A DNA stretch of 39,251 nucleotides from JAVBOV01 sp031550205 (GCA_031550205.1 JAVBOV010000049.1:1-39251); one strand, 5' to 3'. Positions 31,301-39,251 are shown, numbered from the stretch's first letter. Notes: a model not told the origin generated them from the sequence alone. Made by a program: numbers and translations.

Positions 31301-32591
31301 CGGTTTCAAAATTATACGTCAACGCCTCATTAACCGCATATACGCTGCCCTTAAGCTTCAAATCCGTATCACCCGGCAGCACGGCATTCAAGCTTTGCAG
31401 CTTAACTTCGTCTTCCGTAAAATCCAGACTAATGTCAAAATCTCTGATTGTCTGATTGTTATAATAACTCTTAACCGCCCTCACGTCGGCAATCACGTCA
31501 TATGCAAAACCCGGATAAAACTCCGCGTTTTCGCTGCTGTATTTGTCCGCCAAAATCTTAATTATCTTTGCCGCCGGCTCCAAATCCAAATCCGTCATAT
31601 CAAAAGCAACCTCAATCTTGCGGCGCCCAGCAGCTTCGGCTTCAACACCATATTCGGAATATTCCCGCGGAATTAAGACATTACCGGCACCGGCGGATGC
31701 CCCGTATTTCACCACAATATTGTTCAAGTCAATTTTAGCCAAACTCGTATTAAGTTCTGCCGAAACCGCCAAAGGCTGCTCAAAGCCGAGTGGCAGCTGA
31801 TAGTCCTTAAAATTGTTGTTAACAAAGCTCACCGGTTTTCTTGATTCAAAAACCACATTGCCGTTAACCGCATCATTTTTCAAAAGCACCGTTCCGTCAA
31901 AGCGCAAATATGTCTCATAAGCCGGCTGGTTCAAAGCTAAATTAACGCTGGTTGCAAAACTCTCGGAAAACTGCCCCAAAGAAATGGCAAAGCCTTCCGG
32001 GTTATTGTCTTTCAAATAACTTCCCTCAATGCGGTACGGTCCGAACACGCTCTGCGCAATAATCTCCGCATTAAGGTTTTCCAAGGTCACGTCAATGCTT
32101 CGCTTAGCGTCAATAAATTTAACTTTGGCTTTTTCCACCGTCAAGCTGTCAAGACTGATGTCAATGTTTTTAATGCTGCTGCCGCCTTCAAAGCCCGACT
32201 GCCAGTTAACCTTTCCTTCTTCCAAAAGCTCAAACATAATCTCCGGCTCCACCAAAGACATGCGCTTAACCTCAAAATCTCCGGAAAGAACCGAAGGCAA
32301 AGAAACGTTGGCCACCAGCTTTTTAACCACCATCAGCGGCTTATCTTTATTCTCTCCGGATGTGTTGTAAACCTTAACATTATTCGCTTGCAGATACGGA
32401 GACGGCAGAAGCGTGAAACTGACCGCTCCCTCAAACACCACCTTTTTTCCGGTCACATCTGAAAACTGCTTGGCAATCTTGTCTTTATGCTGGTTCCAAT
32501 CAATTGTGGAAACATAAAAATAGCAGCCTCCGGCAACTAAAAGCAGAAAAACGGCGATTCCCGCCAGCCATAATTTTTTTCTTAAAGACAT
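28323..32591 (-). CDS. Very large AsmA-family protein with coiled-coil tail
   Basis: 1422 residues. A membrane anchor at about 8-27 is followed by the AsmA N-terminal domain (DWNQHKDKIAKQFSDVTGKKV, GAVSFTLLPSPYLQANNVKV). Then come many repeating short beta-strand units (to about 1050), such as FNLNAEIIAQSVFGPY-type and the GLMDGRITFDTSINSIEDM block near 850-880, which is the AsmA C-terminal domain. These proteins are bridge-like carriers of phospholipids between inner and outer membrane. What follows is unusual: about 230 residues of coiled coil (EDEKNAEMKRAENLKALMD..., KDKLQKEVIVLLEEKSA) and an acidic tail of about 80. Start ATG at 32591; divergent from cdd. Confidence 0.85.
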   Translation of the reverse strand: MSLRKKLWLAGIAVFLLLVAGGCYFYVSTIDWNQHKDKIAKQFSDVTGKKVVFEGAVSFTLLPSPYLQANNVKVYNTSGENKDKPLMVVKKLVANVSLPSVLSGDFEVKRMSLVEPEIMFELLEEGKVNWQSGFEGGSSIKNIDISLDSLTVEKAKVKFIDAKRSIDVTLENLNAEIIAQSVFGPYRIEGSYLKDNNPEGFAISLGQFSESFATSVNLALNQPAYETYLRFDGTVLLKNDAVNGNVVFESRKPVSFVNNNFKDYQLPLGFEQPLAVSAELNTSLAKIDLNNIVVKYGASAGAGNVLIPREYSEYGVEAEAAGRRKIEVAFDMTDLDLEPAAKIIKILADKYSSENAEFYPGFAYDVIADVRAVKSYYNNQTIRDFDISLDFTEDEVKLQSLNAVLPGDTDLKLKGSVYAVNEALTYNFETAASTADATKFLAWLGFDVPKINDATYKRGSVSFKLDGNLKTIKISPLEVFLDKTSLKGEAGIIRGNRNNVFLSLESDAVNFDNYVQVLPQEEQQKSFAERMEYRFKKLAVLNDFDMRANIKLGLGIYENIPFENMEMFFDLKNGNMEISNLQVNGVSGANINAKGKISGFGNKPVLDNLQYSVLVQDVVPLFNKLAVKMPDINLKDLKTWVSDGVISGDLEKFFWQGNSKIGNIDTAFKGDVIIRAGKAYLNGNLEVKAPDFIKMMNALNYPYSPAVFTLGMFAMKTEFVGAADKFKASKLNLSIGANNFQGAAVYDATGARPNVLTNLVVNKLELDRFMYKDAATEDRVLFRPTNTEKGDFIAKPFFDKAKIDYKFYNKFDLKGKFSFGSLSYKHDEFKDASFDVVLKDGVAKFSDIKALYNHGEVWGSLEANMLDKPSLKGNLEFSEQFINEEKWSGKKFGIRSGLMDGRITFDTSINSIEDMVLGLNAKLDFAIKKPRVKGWNLEAIRADLKTRDRSEGFYQLVSDNVSSGETYFEKVSGEIEAANSEYAFKNVNFESSNLKVNFQNKGSLNTWDMNANLEVRFEDLKNIPPFYIAMSGPMIAPQVVVNVADITKIYDSHWAKVAEDEKNAEMKRAENLKALMDKEQQRAQDLKDKLQKEVIVLLEEKSALAQDARIINRYNSLKVDVNKAFEDVQKILAAGTTIDFDESLPKFLSEENNKLEAAVNKLPEEINLVYAQDVKIRINDNYNKIANVYNEAKTKTAQYRDAYNVYPKRLLVIKTAYSPEQDNGVVTLKENIDNTLLTLDRINAKVMKDYIFMQNTSDWVKLEEFATDVKNMLDKSVKEQEVLYADIDALLKYMEQKVTSEENVFYNRRAEEEQQKKIEENTGKISVVSKAKEITVTRDIEEIEKVEEEIEGEKLPVLDFSGDKPKFIGAMESTDIPLEEAVFEEEVDRGEEMPAEEADENVPLLREIEGDSLEASGSIKRD

Positions 32592-32616
32592 CTCTCCACC
32601 TGATAAAAAATAATCT

Positions 32617-32646
32617 TTGCAAGCTCTTTATATTTGTGATTATAAT
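32617..32646 (+). promoter_or_regulatory. Sigma70 promoter of the cdd operon
   Basis: TTGCAA at 32617-32622 and a perfect TATAAT at 32641-32646 are separated by 18 bases. Transcription would begin near 32653, giving a leader of about 30 bases before the cdd ATG. The AsmA start lies 26 bases before the -35 on the opposite strand. Confidence 0.6.
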
Positions 32647-32682
32647 ATATTAAATTAATTAACAAATATTTTAAGGCAAGAT

Positions 32683-33072
32683 ATGAACAAACTATTAGAG
32701 ACCGCCAAGGCTGCCCGCAAAAATGCCCACTGCCCTTATTCCAAGTTTGCGGTCGGTGCCGCCGTTTTGAGCAAAACCGGCAAAATCTATGCCGGCTGCA
32801 ACGTTGAGAACATTTCTTATCCAATCGGCACCTGCGCTGAAGAAGCCGCCATTGCCGCCATGCTCACGGACGGTGAAAAATTAATCAAAGAGATTTTAAT
32901 AATCGCCGATTCTAAAAGCTTGATTACGCCATGCGGCGCCTGTCTGCAAAGAATTAAGGAGTTTTCAAATTCTGCCACCCTTGTTCACTTAGCCGGCCTG
33001 AAAGGCGTTCAGAAAACTTATAAAATAAAAGATTTGCTGCCCTTTGCCTTTGCCGAGGACTTAAAAAAATGA
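32683..33072 (+). CDS. cdd: Cytidine deaminase
   Basis: 129 residues, the size of the tetrameric class. It deaminates cytidine and deoxycytidine in pyrimidine salvage. The zinc and catalytic residues are C51-A-E53 (TCAEEAAIAA) and C84-x2-C87 (PCGACLQ). HCPYSKFAVGAAVL and GCNVENISYPIGTCAEE are the family signature. It opens a nucleoside-salvage operon and overlaps punA by four bases. Confidence 0.97.
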   Translation: MNKLLETAKAARKNAHCPYSKFAVGAAVLSKTGKIYAGCNVENISYPIGTCAEEAAIAAMLTDGEKLIKEILIIADSKSLITPCGACLQRIKEFSNSATLVHLAGLKGVQKTYKIKDLLPFAFAEDLKK

Positions 33073-33878
33073 TCGAACAAATCGCCGCTCAAATTAAGAA
33101 AAAAATCGGCCGCTTAGAACCCCAAACCGCCATTATCTTAGGCTCCGGCCTCGGCGCTTTGGCTGAAAAAATTGAAAAACCCGTCACCATAAAATATTCG
33201 GAAATCAAAGGCTTTCCTCAGTCCACCATTAAAGGCCACGAAGGCAGATTGGTCATTGGCAAACTGCAAGGTAAAACCGTTTTATGCATGCAAGGCCGCA
33301 TCCATTTATATGAGGGCGGACAGCCGCAGGTTATCAATACCATTATCAAAGCCTTTCAGGTCTTGGGCATCAAAAACCTCATTGTCACCAACGCCGCCGG
33401 CTCCTTAAACCAAAAAATGTCTCCCGGCAGCATCATGCTCATTTCCGACCACATCAACTTCTCCGGCCAAAATCCGCTCATCGGCTTTAATGATGAAAAA
33501 TACGGCCCGCGCTTCCCTGACTTAAGCAACGCCTACGACAAAGACTTTAGAAAAAAACTAAAATCCATTGCCCGCAAAAACCGCATCAAACTTTTTGAAG
33601 GCATATATTTCATGGTCTTGGGTCCCAATTTTGAAACCGCTGCCGATATCAGAGCTTTCAAAAAACTCGGCGCCGATGCCGTCGGCATGTCCACCGTGCC
33701 TGAAGTTATTTCCGCCGTTCATTCTCAAATGAAGGTGCTTGGCCTCTCAGTCATCACCAATTATTCCACCGGTTTGAGCAAAACCAAATTAACCCATGAA
33801 GAAACCTTAAGAAATGCTGAAAAGGCATCGCAAAACTTGCAGCTTTTAGTTGAGGAATTTGTGAAATGGATGATGTAA
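33069..33878 (+). CDS. punA: Purine-nucleoside phosphorylase
   Basis: 269 residues of the trimeric PNP class. It splits guanosine/inosine type nucleosides with phosphate. GSGLGALAEKI, KGHEGRLVIGKLQGK, MQGRIHLYEG, TNAAGSLNQKMSPGSIMLISDHINF, LGPNFETAADIRAFKKLGADAVGMSTVPE and TNYSTGLS are the family blocks. Length is usual. It overlaps cdd upstream and deoC downstream by 13 bases, so the salvage genes are translated together. Confidence 0.97.
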   Translation: MIEQIAAQIKKKIGRLEPQTAIILGSGLGALAEKIEKPVTIKYSEIKGFPQSTIKGHEGRLVIGKLQGKTVLCMQGRIHLYEGGQPQVINTIIKAFQVLGIKNLIVTNAAGSLNQKMSPGSIMLISDHINFSGQNPLIGFNDEKYGPRFPDLSNAYDKDFRKKLKSIARKNRIKLFEGIYFMVLGPNFETAADIRAFKKLGADAVGMSTVPEVISAVHSQMKVLGLSVITNYSTGLSKTKLTHEETLRNAEKASQNLQLLVEEFVKWMM

Positions 33879-34603
33879 CCGCCGCCAAAATTTTAATCCC
33901 CTGTCTTGATTTAACCTCCTTAGACATCAAAGACACCGAGGCCAAAATCAAAAAGCTTTGCGATAGGGCTCAAACTCCATACGGCAATGTCGCTGCCGTC
34001 TGCGTATATCCCAAATTTGTGGCTCTGGCCAAGGCCGAACTCAAAAACACCGGCATCAAGGTTGCCACCGTAGTCAACTTTCCCAAAGGCGGAACTAACT
34101 TTGAAAAGATGCGCGCCGAAATCAAACAAGCCTTAAAAGACGGCGCCGATGAAATTGACGCCGTTTTCCCCTACGCCGCTTTTTTGCAGAATAATTTAAA
34201 AACCTGCACCGATTTTTTAGAAATCTCCCGCCTGGAATGCGGCAGAAAAGCTCCGCTTAAAATAATACTGGAAACCGGAGAAATTAAAAAATCGTCGCTA
34301 ATTGTTGAAGCCGTAAATCTCTGCTTAAAACACGGCGCAGATTTCATCAAAACCTCCACCGGCAAAACCGAAGTTTCCGCCACTCCCGAGGTTGCCAATT
34401 TAATTTTAGAAACCATTGCCGCTTCCAAAACCAAAGCCGGTTTCAAGGCCAGCGGCGGCATCAAAACCATTGAAGAGGCCAAAAAATATTTAATTCTGGC
34501 CAATATCATCATGGGCTCCAAATGGCTGCGCCCTGAAAACTTCCGCATCGGCGCCAGCAGTTTGCTGAACAATCTGTTAGAAGTCATTGAAAGGGGATAT
34601 TAA
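33866..34603 (+). CDS. deoC: Deoxyribose-phosphate aldolase
   Basis: 245 residues. It cleaves 2-deoxyribose 5-phosphate to acetaldehyde and glyceraldehyde 3-phosphate. The Schiff-base lysine lies in DFIKTSTGK and the second active-site lysine in GFKASGGIKT; AAVCVYPKFV and VVNFPKGG precede. It receives deoxyribose phosphate from PunA and DeoA products after mutase action. No deoB gene is visible in this operon, so the phosphopentomutase must be elsewhere. It overlaps punA by 13 bases and touches deoA by one. Confidence 0.97.
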   Translation: MDDVTAAKILIPCLDLTSLDIKDTEAKIKKLCDRAQTPYGNVAAVCVYPKFVALAKAELKNTGIKVATVVNFPKGGTNFEKMRAEIKQALKDGADEIDAVFPYAAFLQNNLKTCTDFLEISRLECGRKAPLKIILETGEIKKSSLIVEAVNLCLKHGADFIKTSTGKTEVSATPEVANLILETIAASKTKAGFKASGGIKTIEEAKKYLILANIIMGSKWLRPENFRIGASSLLNNLLEVIERGY

Positions 34604-35910
34604 TGTTCCTGCCTCAAGAAATCATTCGCAAAAAAAGAGATAAAAAATCTCTGAGTAAAGAAGAAATAAACTTCTTCATCAAAGGCGTTGCCAATGGCAA
34701 AATTGCCGACAGCCAAATCGGCTCCCTGACCATGGCCATTTTCTTAAACGGCTTAAACAAAAAAGAAACCGCCGATTTAACCCTGTCCATGCGCAATTCC
34801 GGCAACACCTTAAAATGGGGCATGCACCCGGTTATAGACAAACATTCCTCAGGCGGAGTTGGTGATAAAGTAAGCTTAATGCTGGCTCCCATGCTGGCGG
34901 CTTGCGGCGGCTTTGTCCCGATGATCTCCGGCCGCGGCCTCGGCCACACCGGCGGAACCTTGGACAAGTTCGATTCCATTCCCGGTTACCAAACCATGCC
35001 CGATAACAAACTGTTTGTCGACACCGTCAAAAAGGTCGGCTGCGCCATCATCGGCCAAACCGGAAAACTTGCTCCGGCCGATAAAAAAATTTATGCCATT
35101 AGAGATGTTTCCGCCACCGTTGAATCAATTCCCTTAATCACCGCCTCCATCCTTTCCAAAAAACTGGCCGCAGGTTTAGACTGCCTGGTCATGGATTTAA
35201 AATGCGGCAACGGTGCCTTCATGAGCAGCTTTAAAGACGCCCGCACCCTGGCCAAATCAATTGTTGAAGTTGCCAGCCTCGCCGGCACCAAATGCACCGC
35301 TTTGTTAACCGACATGAACCAGGTTCTTGGTCACACCGCCGGCAACGCTTTAGAGGTTATTGAAGCCGTGGAATACTTAAACGGAACTTACCGCGACCCG
35401 CGCCTGCATGAAACAACTCTTGCCTTGTGCGCCGAACTTCTGGTTTCTTCCAAACTGCAAAAAGACCTCAAATCCGCCCGTCAAATTTTGCAAAAAAATC
35501 TCGATAACGGCAAAGCCTTGGAAAAGTTTTCTCAAATGGTTGCAGCCTTAAAAGGCCCAAAAGATTTTGTTGAAAAATATCAAAAACACCTGCCGAAAAC
35601 CAAAATCTCCCGCCCGATTTTTGCAGAGAAAGCTGGCTTTGTTGAAAGCATGAACACCAGAAACATCGGCCTTTCCATAATCAACCTCAAAGGCGGCCGC
35701 ACTCATCCTGAACAAAAACTGGATTATGCCACGGGTTTCACCCGCTTCTGCCAAATCGGCGATAATGTAAATTCCAAAACTCCGCTCTGCATCATCCATG
35801 CTCAAGATGAAAAAAGCTTTGCGCAAGCGGAGACTGAAATTAAAAACAACATCAAAATCTCGTCTAAAAAACCCAAACTTTCCGCAACCATCATAGAAGA
35901 AATTAAATGA
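34603..35910 (+). CDS. deoA: Thymidine phosphorylase
   Basis: 435 residues. It converts thymidine and phosphate to thymine and deoxyribose 1-phosphate. MFLPQEIIRKKRDKKSLSKEEI at the start, the phosphate-binding KHSSGGVGDKVSLMLAPM, SGRGLGHTGGTLDKFDSIPGY, AIRDVSATVESIPLITASILSKK and MDLKCGNGAFM are the family signature. Complete in length. It overlaps deoC by one base and the J-domain gene by four. Confidence 0.97.
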   Translation: MFLPQEIIRKKRDKKSLSKEEINFFIKGVANGKIADSQIGSLTMAIFLNGLNKKETADLTLSMRNSGNTLKWGMHPVIDKHSSGGVGDKVSLMLAPMLAACGGFVPMISGRGLGHTGGTLDKFDSIPGYQTMPDNKLFVDTVKKVGCAIIGQTGKLAPADKKIYAIRDVSATVESIPLITASILSKKLAAGLDCLVMDLKCGNGAFMSSFKDARTLAKSIVEVASLAGTKCTALLTDMNQVLGHTAGNALEVIEAVEYLNGTYRDPRLHETTLALCAELLVSSKLQKDLKSARQILQKNLDNGKALEKFSQMVAALKGPKDFVEKYQKHLPKTKISRPIFAEKAGFVESMNTRNIGLSIINLKGGRTHPEQKLDYATGFTRFCQIGDNVNSKTPLCIIHAQDEKSFAQAETEIKNNIKISSKKPKLSATIIEEIK

Positions 35911-36974
35911 CCTTTCCCGGCAAACTCATCTTCGCTCTTTTAGGACTATTCTTCTTTGGTTTCAAAGGAATGTTAATCGGCGCAACCATCGGTCACATTT
36001 TGGTCGACCGCAGCATCATCATCAAAATTTTAAACAAAAAGCTCTCCCAGCTTGATGATTACATCCGCATGCTTCTTCCATATAAATCTTATCTGTTTTA
36101 TGACCGTTTTGTAAACTTCATCGCCAACGAACCGGTTTATCAAATCAAAACCAAAATAGAGCTTTATCTCAACCGCCACCTGGTCACCATCATCGGCATT
36201 GTCATCGGCCTGTGCGTTAAAGAACATTACCTTCTTTTCGTTCTCGGTTTCATCGGCATTTTAATTGACAGCCATCGCAAAAAGGGCTCTTTCAGTTTCA
36301 GAAAAAACCTCAAAACCTCTCATTTCTGGTACCGCATCAACCCTCTTAAAATGGCGCTGTATTCAACCGAGGCCAAAAACGTTGCCTTTGTGCGCGCCAT
36401 GGCCTGCCTGGCTGCCAAAATCTGCAACCTCGACGGCCAAATCAGCGAAAATGAAATCAAACGTTTTCAGCAGATGTTCAATGTCTCTCCCGATAAAAAC
36501 TCGGCGGTTGCCAATTTGTTTTACGAAGCCAAACAAACCCCGCATGACTTTGCCCGCTACGCATATCAAATCAAACTGGTTGTCAAAGACAATCTTGAAA
36601 TGCAGGAAAGTGTGGCCGAAACTCTTTTCAAATTCGCCATATCCGACGGCTTCGTTTCTGAAGAAAAGACCAAAATCATTCGTGAAATTGCCGAAATTAT
36701 AGAACTTCCCGTCGGCAACTTTGAAGCCATTCAAAAAGCTTTTGAAAAAAAATCCTGCACCGCCAGCTTAAGCGATTTTTACAATCTTTTTGACCTTCCC
36801 TGCACCGCCAACACTTTTGAAATCAAAAAACGCTGGCGGGAACTCACCGCTAAAAACCACCCCGACAAAATTCAGTCCGAAGGCGGCACACCGGAACAGG
36901 TGCAGATTGCGGCAATCAGAATGTCCAACATCAATAATGCCTATCGCCAAATAATGAAAAGCCGCGGATTATGA
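35907..36974 (+). CDS. DjlA-like membrane J-domain protein with TerB region
   Basis: 355 residues. Hydrophobic segments at about 5-32 and 92-121 precede a TerB-like helical region (about 158-270; AMACLAAKICNLDGQISENEIKRF and ETLFKFAISDGFVSEEK, typical of TerB). The C-terminal J-domain carries HPD at 318-320 (RELTAKNHPDKI), the motif that stimulates DnaK. The layout resembles DjlA, a membrane co-chaperone, though it has an extra membrane pair. It lies in the salvage operon between deoA and a radical SAM gene, overlapping both by four bases, without a clear link in function. Confidence 0.9.
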   Translation: MTFPGKLIFALLGLFFFGFKGMLIGATIGHILVDRSIIIKILNKKLSQLDDYIRMLLPYKSYLFYDRFVNFIANEPVYQIKTKIELYLNRHLVTIIGIVIGLCVKEHYLLFVLGFIGILIDSHRKKGSFSFRKNLKTSHFWYRINPLKMALYSTEAKNVAFVRAMACLAAKICNLDGQISENEIKRFQQMFNVSPDKNSAVANLFYEAKQTPHDFARYAYQIKLVVKDNLEMQESVAETLFKFAISDGFVSEEKTKIIREIAEIIELPVGNFEAIQKAFEKKSCTASLSDFYNLFDLPCTANTFEIKKRWRELTAKNHPDKIQSEGGTPEQVQIAAIRMSNINNAYRQIMKSRGL

Positions 36975-38296
36975 AAATTATTCTTGCCACCATAAATGCC
37001 AGATACTCTCATTGTGCCTTCGCTCTTCGTTATCTCAAGGCCAACCTTAAAGAATTTGAAAAAGATACCGAAATTTTAGAATATCAACTCGATTCGAACT
37101 TAAATGACATTGCTGAAGAAATTATTGAAAAACAGCCGGATTATGTTGGATTCTCGTGCTATCTCTGGAACATTGAGCAAACCTTAAAAATCTGCGAAAT
37201 AATCAAAAAAATTGCTCCGCAAATTAAAATCATTTTCGGCGGCCCCGAGGTCAGTTATGAATATGAAGAATTTTTACCCTATTGCGATTATCTGATTGTC
37301 GACGAAGGCGAACTGGCCTTACATGAAATAATTAAAAACCGACCGTCAGAAAAAATTGTTGAAAGAAAAATCTGCGACCTCTCGCAAATCAAACTGCCCT
37401 ATTATTTATATTCTGATGAAGACATTAAAAACCGCCTCATATATGTTGAAGCCTCGCGCGGCTGCCCGTTTACCTGTGAGTTCTGCACCTCTTCGCTTTC
37501 CAAAGGCGTCCGCGAATTTGACCTTGATTTATTTTTAGAAAACATGCAAATGCTGCTTGATAAAGGCGTTTGGCAGTTCAAATTCATTGACCGCACTTTC
37601 AACATAAACCTTCCGCGCCTTAAAAAGATTTTAGATTTTTTCAAACCGCACAACGCCCGCCTGCACTTTGAAATATTTCCCGACAAACTCTCTCATGAAA
37701 TGCTGGAAGAAATCAAAAACTACCCGGCCGGAAAGCTGCACCTGGAAGCCGGCGTGCAAAGTTTTTATGAACCGTCACTTTCCGCCATCTCTCGCAAGCA
37801 GAACGAGAAAAAAACTCTGGAAAACATCAAATATATTCTGGAGCAAACCGGCGCTGAAATCCACGCCGATTTAATCGCCGGCCTGCCTCACTCCACCATA
37901 AAAACCTTTGCCGAAGACTTTGACAAGATAATGCAGACCCCGCCGCACGAACTGCAAATCGGCATCTTAAAAAAACTCCGCGGAACAAGCATCAAAAGAC
38001 ATGATAAAGAGTTCGCCATGGTCTATTCTTCTCACCCGCCATATGAAATTTTGCAAAACAAAGACATGAGCTATGAAGACCTGCAAACCATCAAGCGCCT
38101 GGCCAGATATTTTGACATCTTTTACAACTCCGGCAAATTTAAAGACAAACTAACCTTCAACACCTTTAACGAATGGTTAGACTTTACCAACTATATTTGG
38201 AATAACTACCACCAGACATATAAAATATCCTTCGGTCGTCAAACAGAAATGTTAGAAAGCTATTTAAATGAAAGAAAATCTTCTCCCCTTCTTTAA
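36971..38296 (+). CDS. B12-binding-domain radical SAM protein
   Basis: 441 residues. An N-terminal Rossmann-like domain (IILATINARYSHCAFALRYL, then PDYVGFSCYLWNIE and KIIFGGPEVSYEYEEF) is of the cobalamin-binding type, though no DxHxxG is visible. The radical SAM cluster is C165-x3-C169-x2-C172 in SRGCPFTCEFC. It then runs FKFIDRTFNINLPR, LHFEIFPDKLS, LEAGVQSF, and DLIAGLPHS, and ends in a DUF4080-like segment (YDIL.. NYIWNNYHQTYKISFGRQTEMLE). Substrate is unknown. It overlaps djlA by four bases and the amidase gene by 29. Confidence 0.9.
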   Translation: MKIILATINARYSHCAFALRYLKANLKEFEKDTEILEYQLDSNLNDIAEEIIEKQPDYVGFSCYLWNIEQTLKICEIIKKIAPQIKIIFGGPEVSYEYEEFLPYCDYLIVDEGELALHEIIKNRPSEKIVERKICDLSQIKLPYYLYSDEDIKNRLIYVEASRGCPFTCEFCTSSLSKGVREFDLDLFLENMQMLLDKGVWQFKFIDRTFNINLPRLKKILDFFKPHNARLHFEIFPDKLSHEMLEEIKNYPAGKLHLEAGVQSFYEPSLSAISRKQNEKKTLENIKYILEQTGAEIHADLIAGLPHSTIKTFAEDFDKIMQTPPHELQIGILKKLRGTSIKRHDKEFAMVYSSHPPYEILQNKDMSYEDLQTIKRLARYFDIFYNSGKFKDKLTFNTFNEWLDFTNYIWNNYHQTYKISFGRQTEMLESYLNERKSSPLL

Positions 38297-38966
38297 TGAA
38301 CGCAAACATCCGGTTACCATGCTGGTACTGCATAGCTTTGCCTCAGAAGATTTCATAGCATCCTGCCATCAGCACCGGGTCAGTGCTCATTACACAATGG
38401 AGCTTAACGGCACCATAACTTGCCACATTAAGGAAAAAAATCGTGCTTGGCACGCCGGTATCGGCTCTTGGCGAGAGTTTAAAGAAGACATCAATTCTTC
38501 ATCTATCGGCATTGAGATAAAAAATAAAACCCTCGGTCAAACTCCTTTTTCCAAAAAGCAAATTGAAAAGCTGATTCCTTTTCTCCAAACCATCATCAAA
38601 AAATATAAAATAAAACCCGAGAACATCGTCGCCCATTCAGACATCGCCCCTAGCCGCAAAGCTGACCCCGGCCACAAATTTCCGTGGAAGCTTCTCGCCC
38701 AAAACGGCATCGGCCTCTGGTATGATAAAAGAAAACTTTCCAAAGAGACAGATATCAAAAAGCTCTTAAGCGCAATCGGCTACAACACCGAAAACCTAGA
38801 AGCCGCCGCCTACGCCTTCTGCCGCCGCTTCCTACCGGAATACGTCAAGACCGAGAAAAACATTGGGCACTTAGTAGACAACGTCTTGCCCAACAACTAC
38901 GCTTTTATAAAAAAAGAAAATTTCATAAAAACCCTCCGCGCCACCGCTTACGCCTACAACAAATAA
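38268..38966 (+). CDS. N-acetylmuramoyl-L-alanine amidase, AmpD/AmiD type
   Basis: 232 residues. The amidase_2 domain has the zinc ligands H22 (LVLHSF), H123 (VAHSDIAP) and D133 (RKADPGHKFPW), with the 10-residue spacing of the family, and Glu near 83 (IGIEIKN). The C-terminal part (DIKKLLSAIGYNTENLEAAAYAFCRRF) resembles the peptidoglycan-binding helix bundle of AmiD. No signal peptide or lipobox is visible, so it probably works in the cytoplasm on recycled muropeptides like AmpD. The start ATG overlaps the radical SAM gene by 29 bases. It is the last gene of the operon. Confidence 0.9.
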   Translation: MKENLLPFFNERKHPVTMLVLHSFASEDFIASCHQHRVSAHYTMELNGTITCHIKEKNRAWHAGIGSWREFKEDINSSSIGIEIKNKTLGQTPFSKKQIEKLIPFLQTIIKKYKIKPENIVAHSDIAPSRKADPGHKFPWKLLAQNGIGLWYDKRKLSKETDIKKLLSAIGYNTENLEAAAYAFCRRFLPEYVKTEKNIGHLVDNVLPNNYAFIKKENFIKTLRATAYAYNK

Positions 38967-38985
38967 ACCACCCATCCATATAAAG

Positions 38986-39115
38986 TTCGCCTTAGTGTAG
39001 CTTTTTAGATTTTGTTAGCGCAGACTTGCGGCTCCGCTCGAGCGTAGCTTTGCCGACTTAGAAAGTAAGACAATCAAAGAACAATAAAGGAATAAGGTAA
39101 AGCATCAGCGAGAGT
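38986..39115. repeat. Large dispersed repeat, copy III, truncated
   Basis: From GCCTTAGTGTAGC through TTTTGTTAGCGCAGACTTGCG to CATCAGCGAGAG it follows copy I at 10156-10425. After GCGAGAG it leaves the copy and goes into sequence leading to the IS110-type transposase. The right half, including TAATGGGTTTT and the GTTACTTTG hairpin, is missing. Confidence 0.75.
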
Positions 39116-39141
39116 AACTGTGTTATGAGTCAATCTTTTTT

Positions 39142-39251
39142 TCAAACAACATCTTGAGCTATTGAGTTTAAATGTATTAGTATTTTTCGCATACATGCGA
39201 TTATCGCTACCTTTGCAGGCTTACCATTTTTTCTTAATCTTTGGTAATAAG
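39142..39251 (-). mobile_element. IS110-family transposase, C-terminal end only
   Basis: The minus strand is open from the window edge to a TGA at 39142, giving 36 residues that read YYQRLRKNGKPAKVAIIACM and then RKILIHLNSIAQDVV. This is the C-terminal helix pattern of IS110/IS116/IS902 transposases (Y-x-R-L-R-x-x-G-K-x-x-K-V-A-x-x-A-x-x-R-K). The rest lies outside the window. These transposases are guided by a bridge RNA from the element's non-coding end. Confidence 0.75.

Overview
The window looks like chromosome from a low-to-moderate G+C alphaproteobacterium, probably one of the uncultured host-gut lineages (inference). Support: the F0 cluster atpI-atpB-atpE-atpF'-atpF has paired b'/b subunits and no F1 genes; a DciA-like gene sits beside a DsbA gene; there is lipid A sugar (kdsB), outer-membrane (beta-barrel, AsmA) and flagellar (fliO-fliP) biology; a lactate dehydrogenase fits fermentative growth. 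No rRNA or tRNA gene was recognised.

Layout. 1-3.8 kb: a two-gene module (repeat-containing lipoprotein plus beta-barrel protein) with Bacteroidetes-like start contexts, lying between two direct copies of a G/C-rich hairpin repeat. 3.8-9.4 kb: outer-membrane barrel protein, fliP/fliO on minus, then dciA-like, dsbA and the F0 operon on plus. 9.4-16.1 kb: patchwork of degraded genes, repeats, kdsB, queA, a degenerate-GGDEF membrane protein, lgt, ybjN-like and a hypothetical. 16.1-18.8 kb: mltG, fabF, acpP on minus. 19-22.7 kb: small anchored protein, ldh, mtaB, ftsY, DUF523. 22.7-27.3 kb: NUDIX, orphan HigA-like regulator, xseA, M23 peptidase, uppP, two small genes. 27.4-32.6 kb: galU-like and a giant AsmA protein on minus. 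32.7-39 kb: a tightly overlapping operon cdd-punA-deoC-deoA-djlA-like-radical SAM-amidase. The right edge holds the 3' end of an IS110-family transposase.

How the genes work together: envelope building is the main theme (kdsB, lgt, mltG, uppP, M23, amidase, AsmA, fabF/acpP, galU), with nucleoside salvage (cdd/punA/deoC/deoA), energy (F0, ldh) and tRNA modification (queA, mtaB).

The most interesting signal is a family of palindromic elements of about 100-146 bp with a GTAC-n6 to n8-GTAC core. One copy is intergenic (4630-4728), one forms the C-terminus of lactate dehydrogenase (20205-20350), and one lies in frame inside xseA (24307-24435). They behave like the Rickettsia palindromic elements that insert into coding genes. 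A different repeat makes up the C-terminus of a shortened MtaB. Larger dispersed repeats occur three times, one cut off by the IS110 element. All family assignments come from reading sequences and remembered family features; no database search was run.
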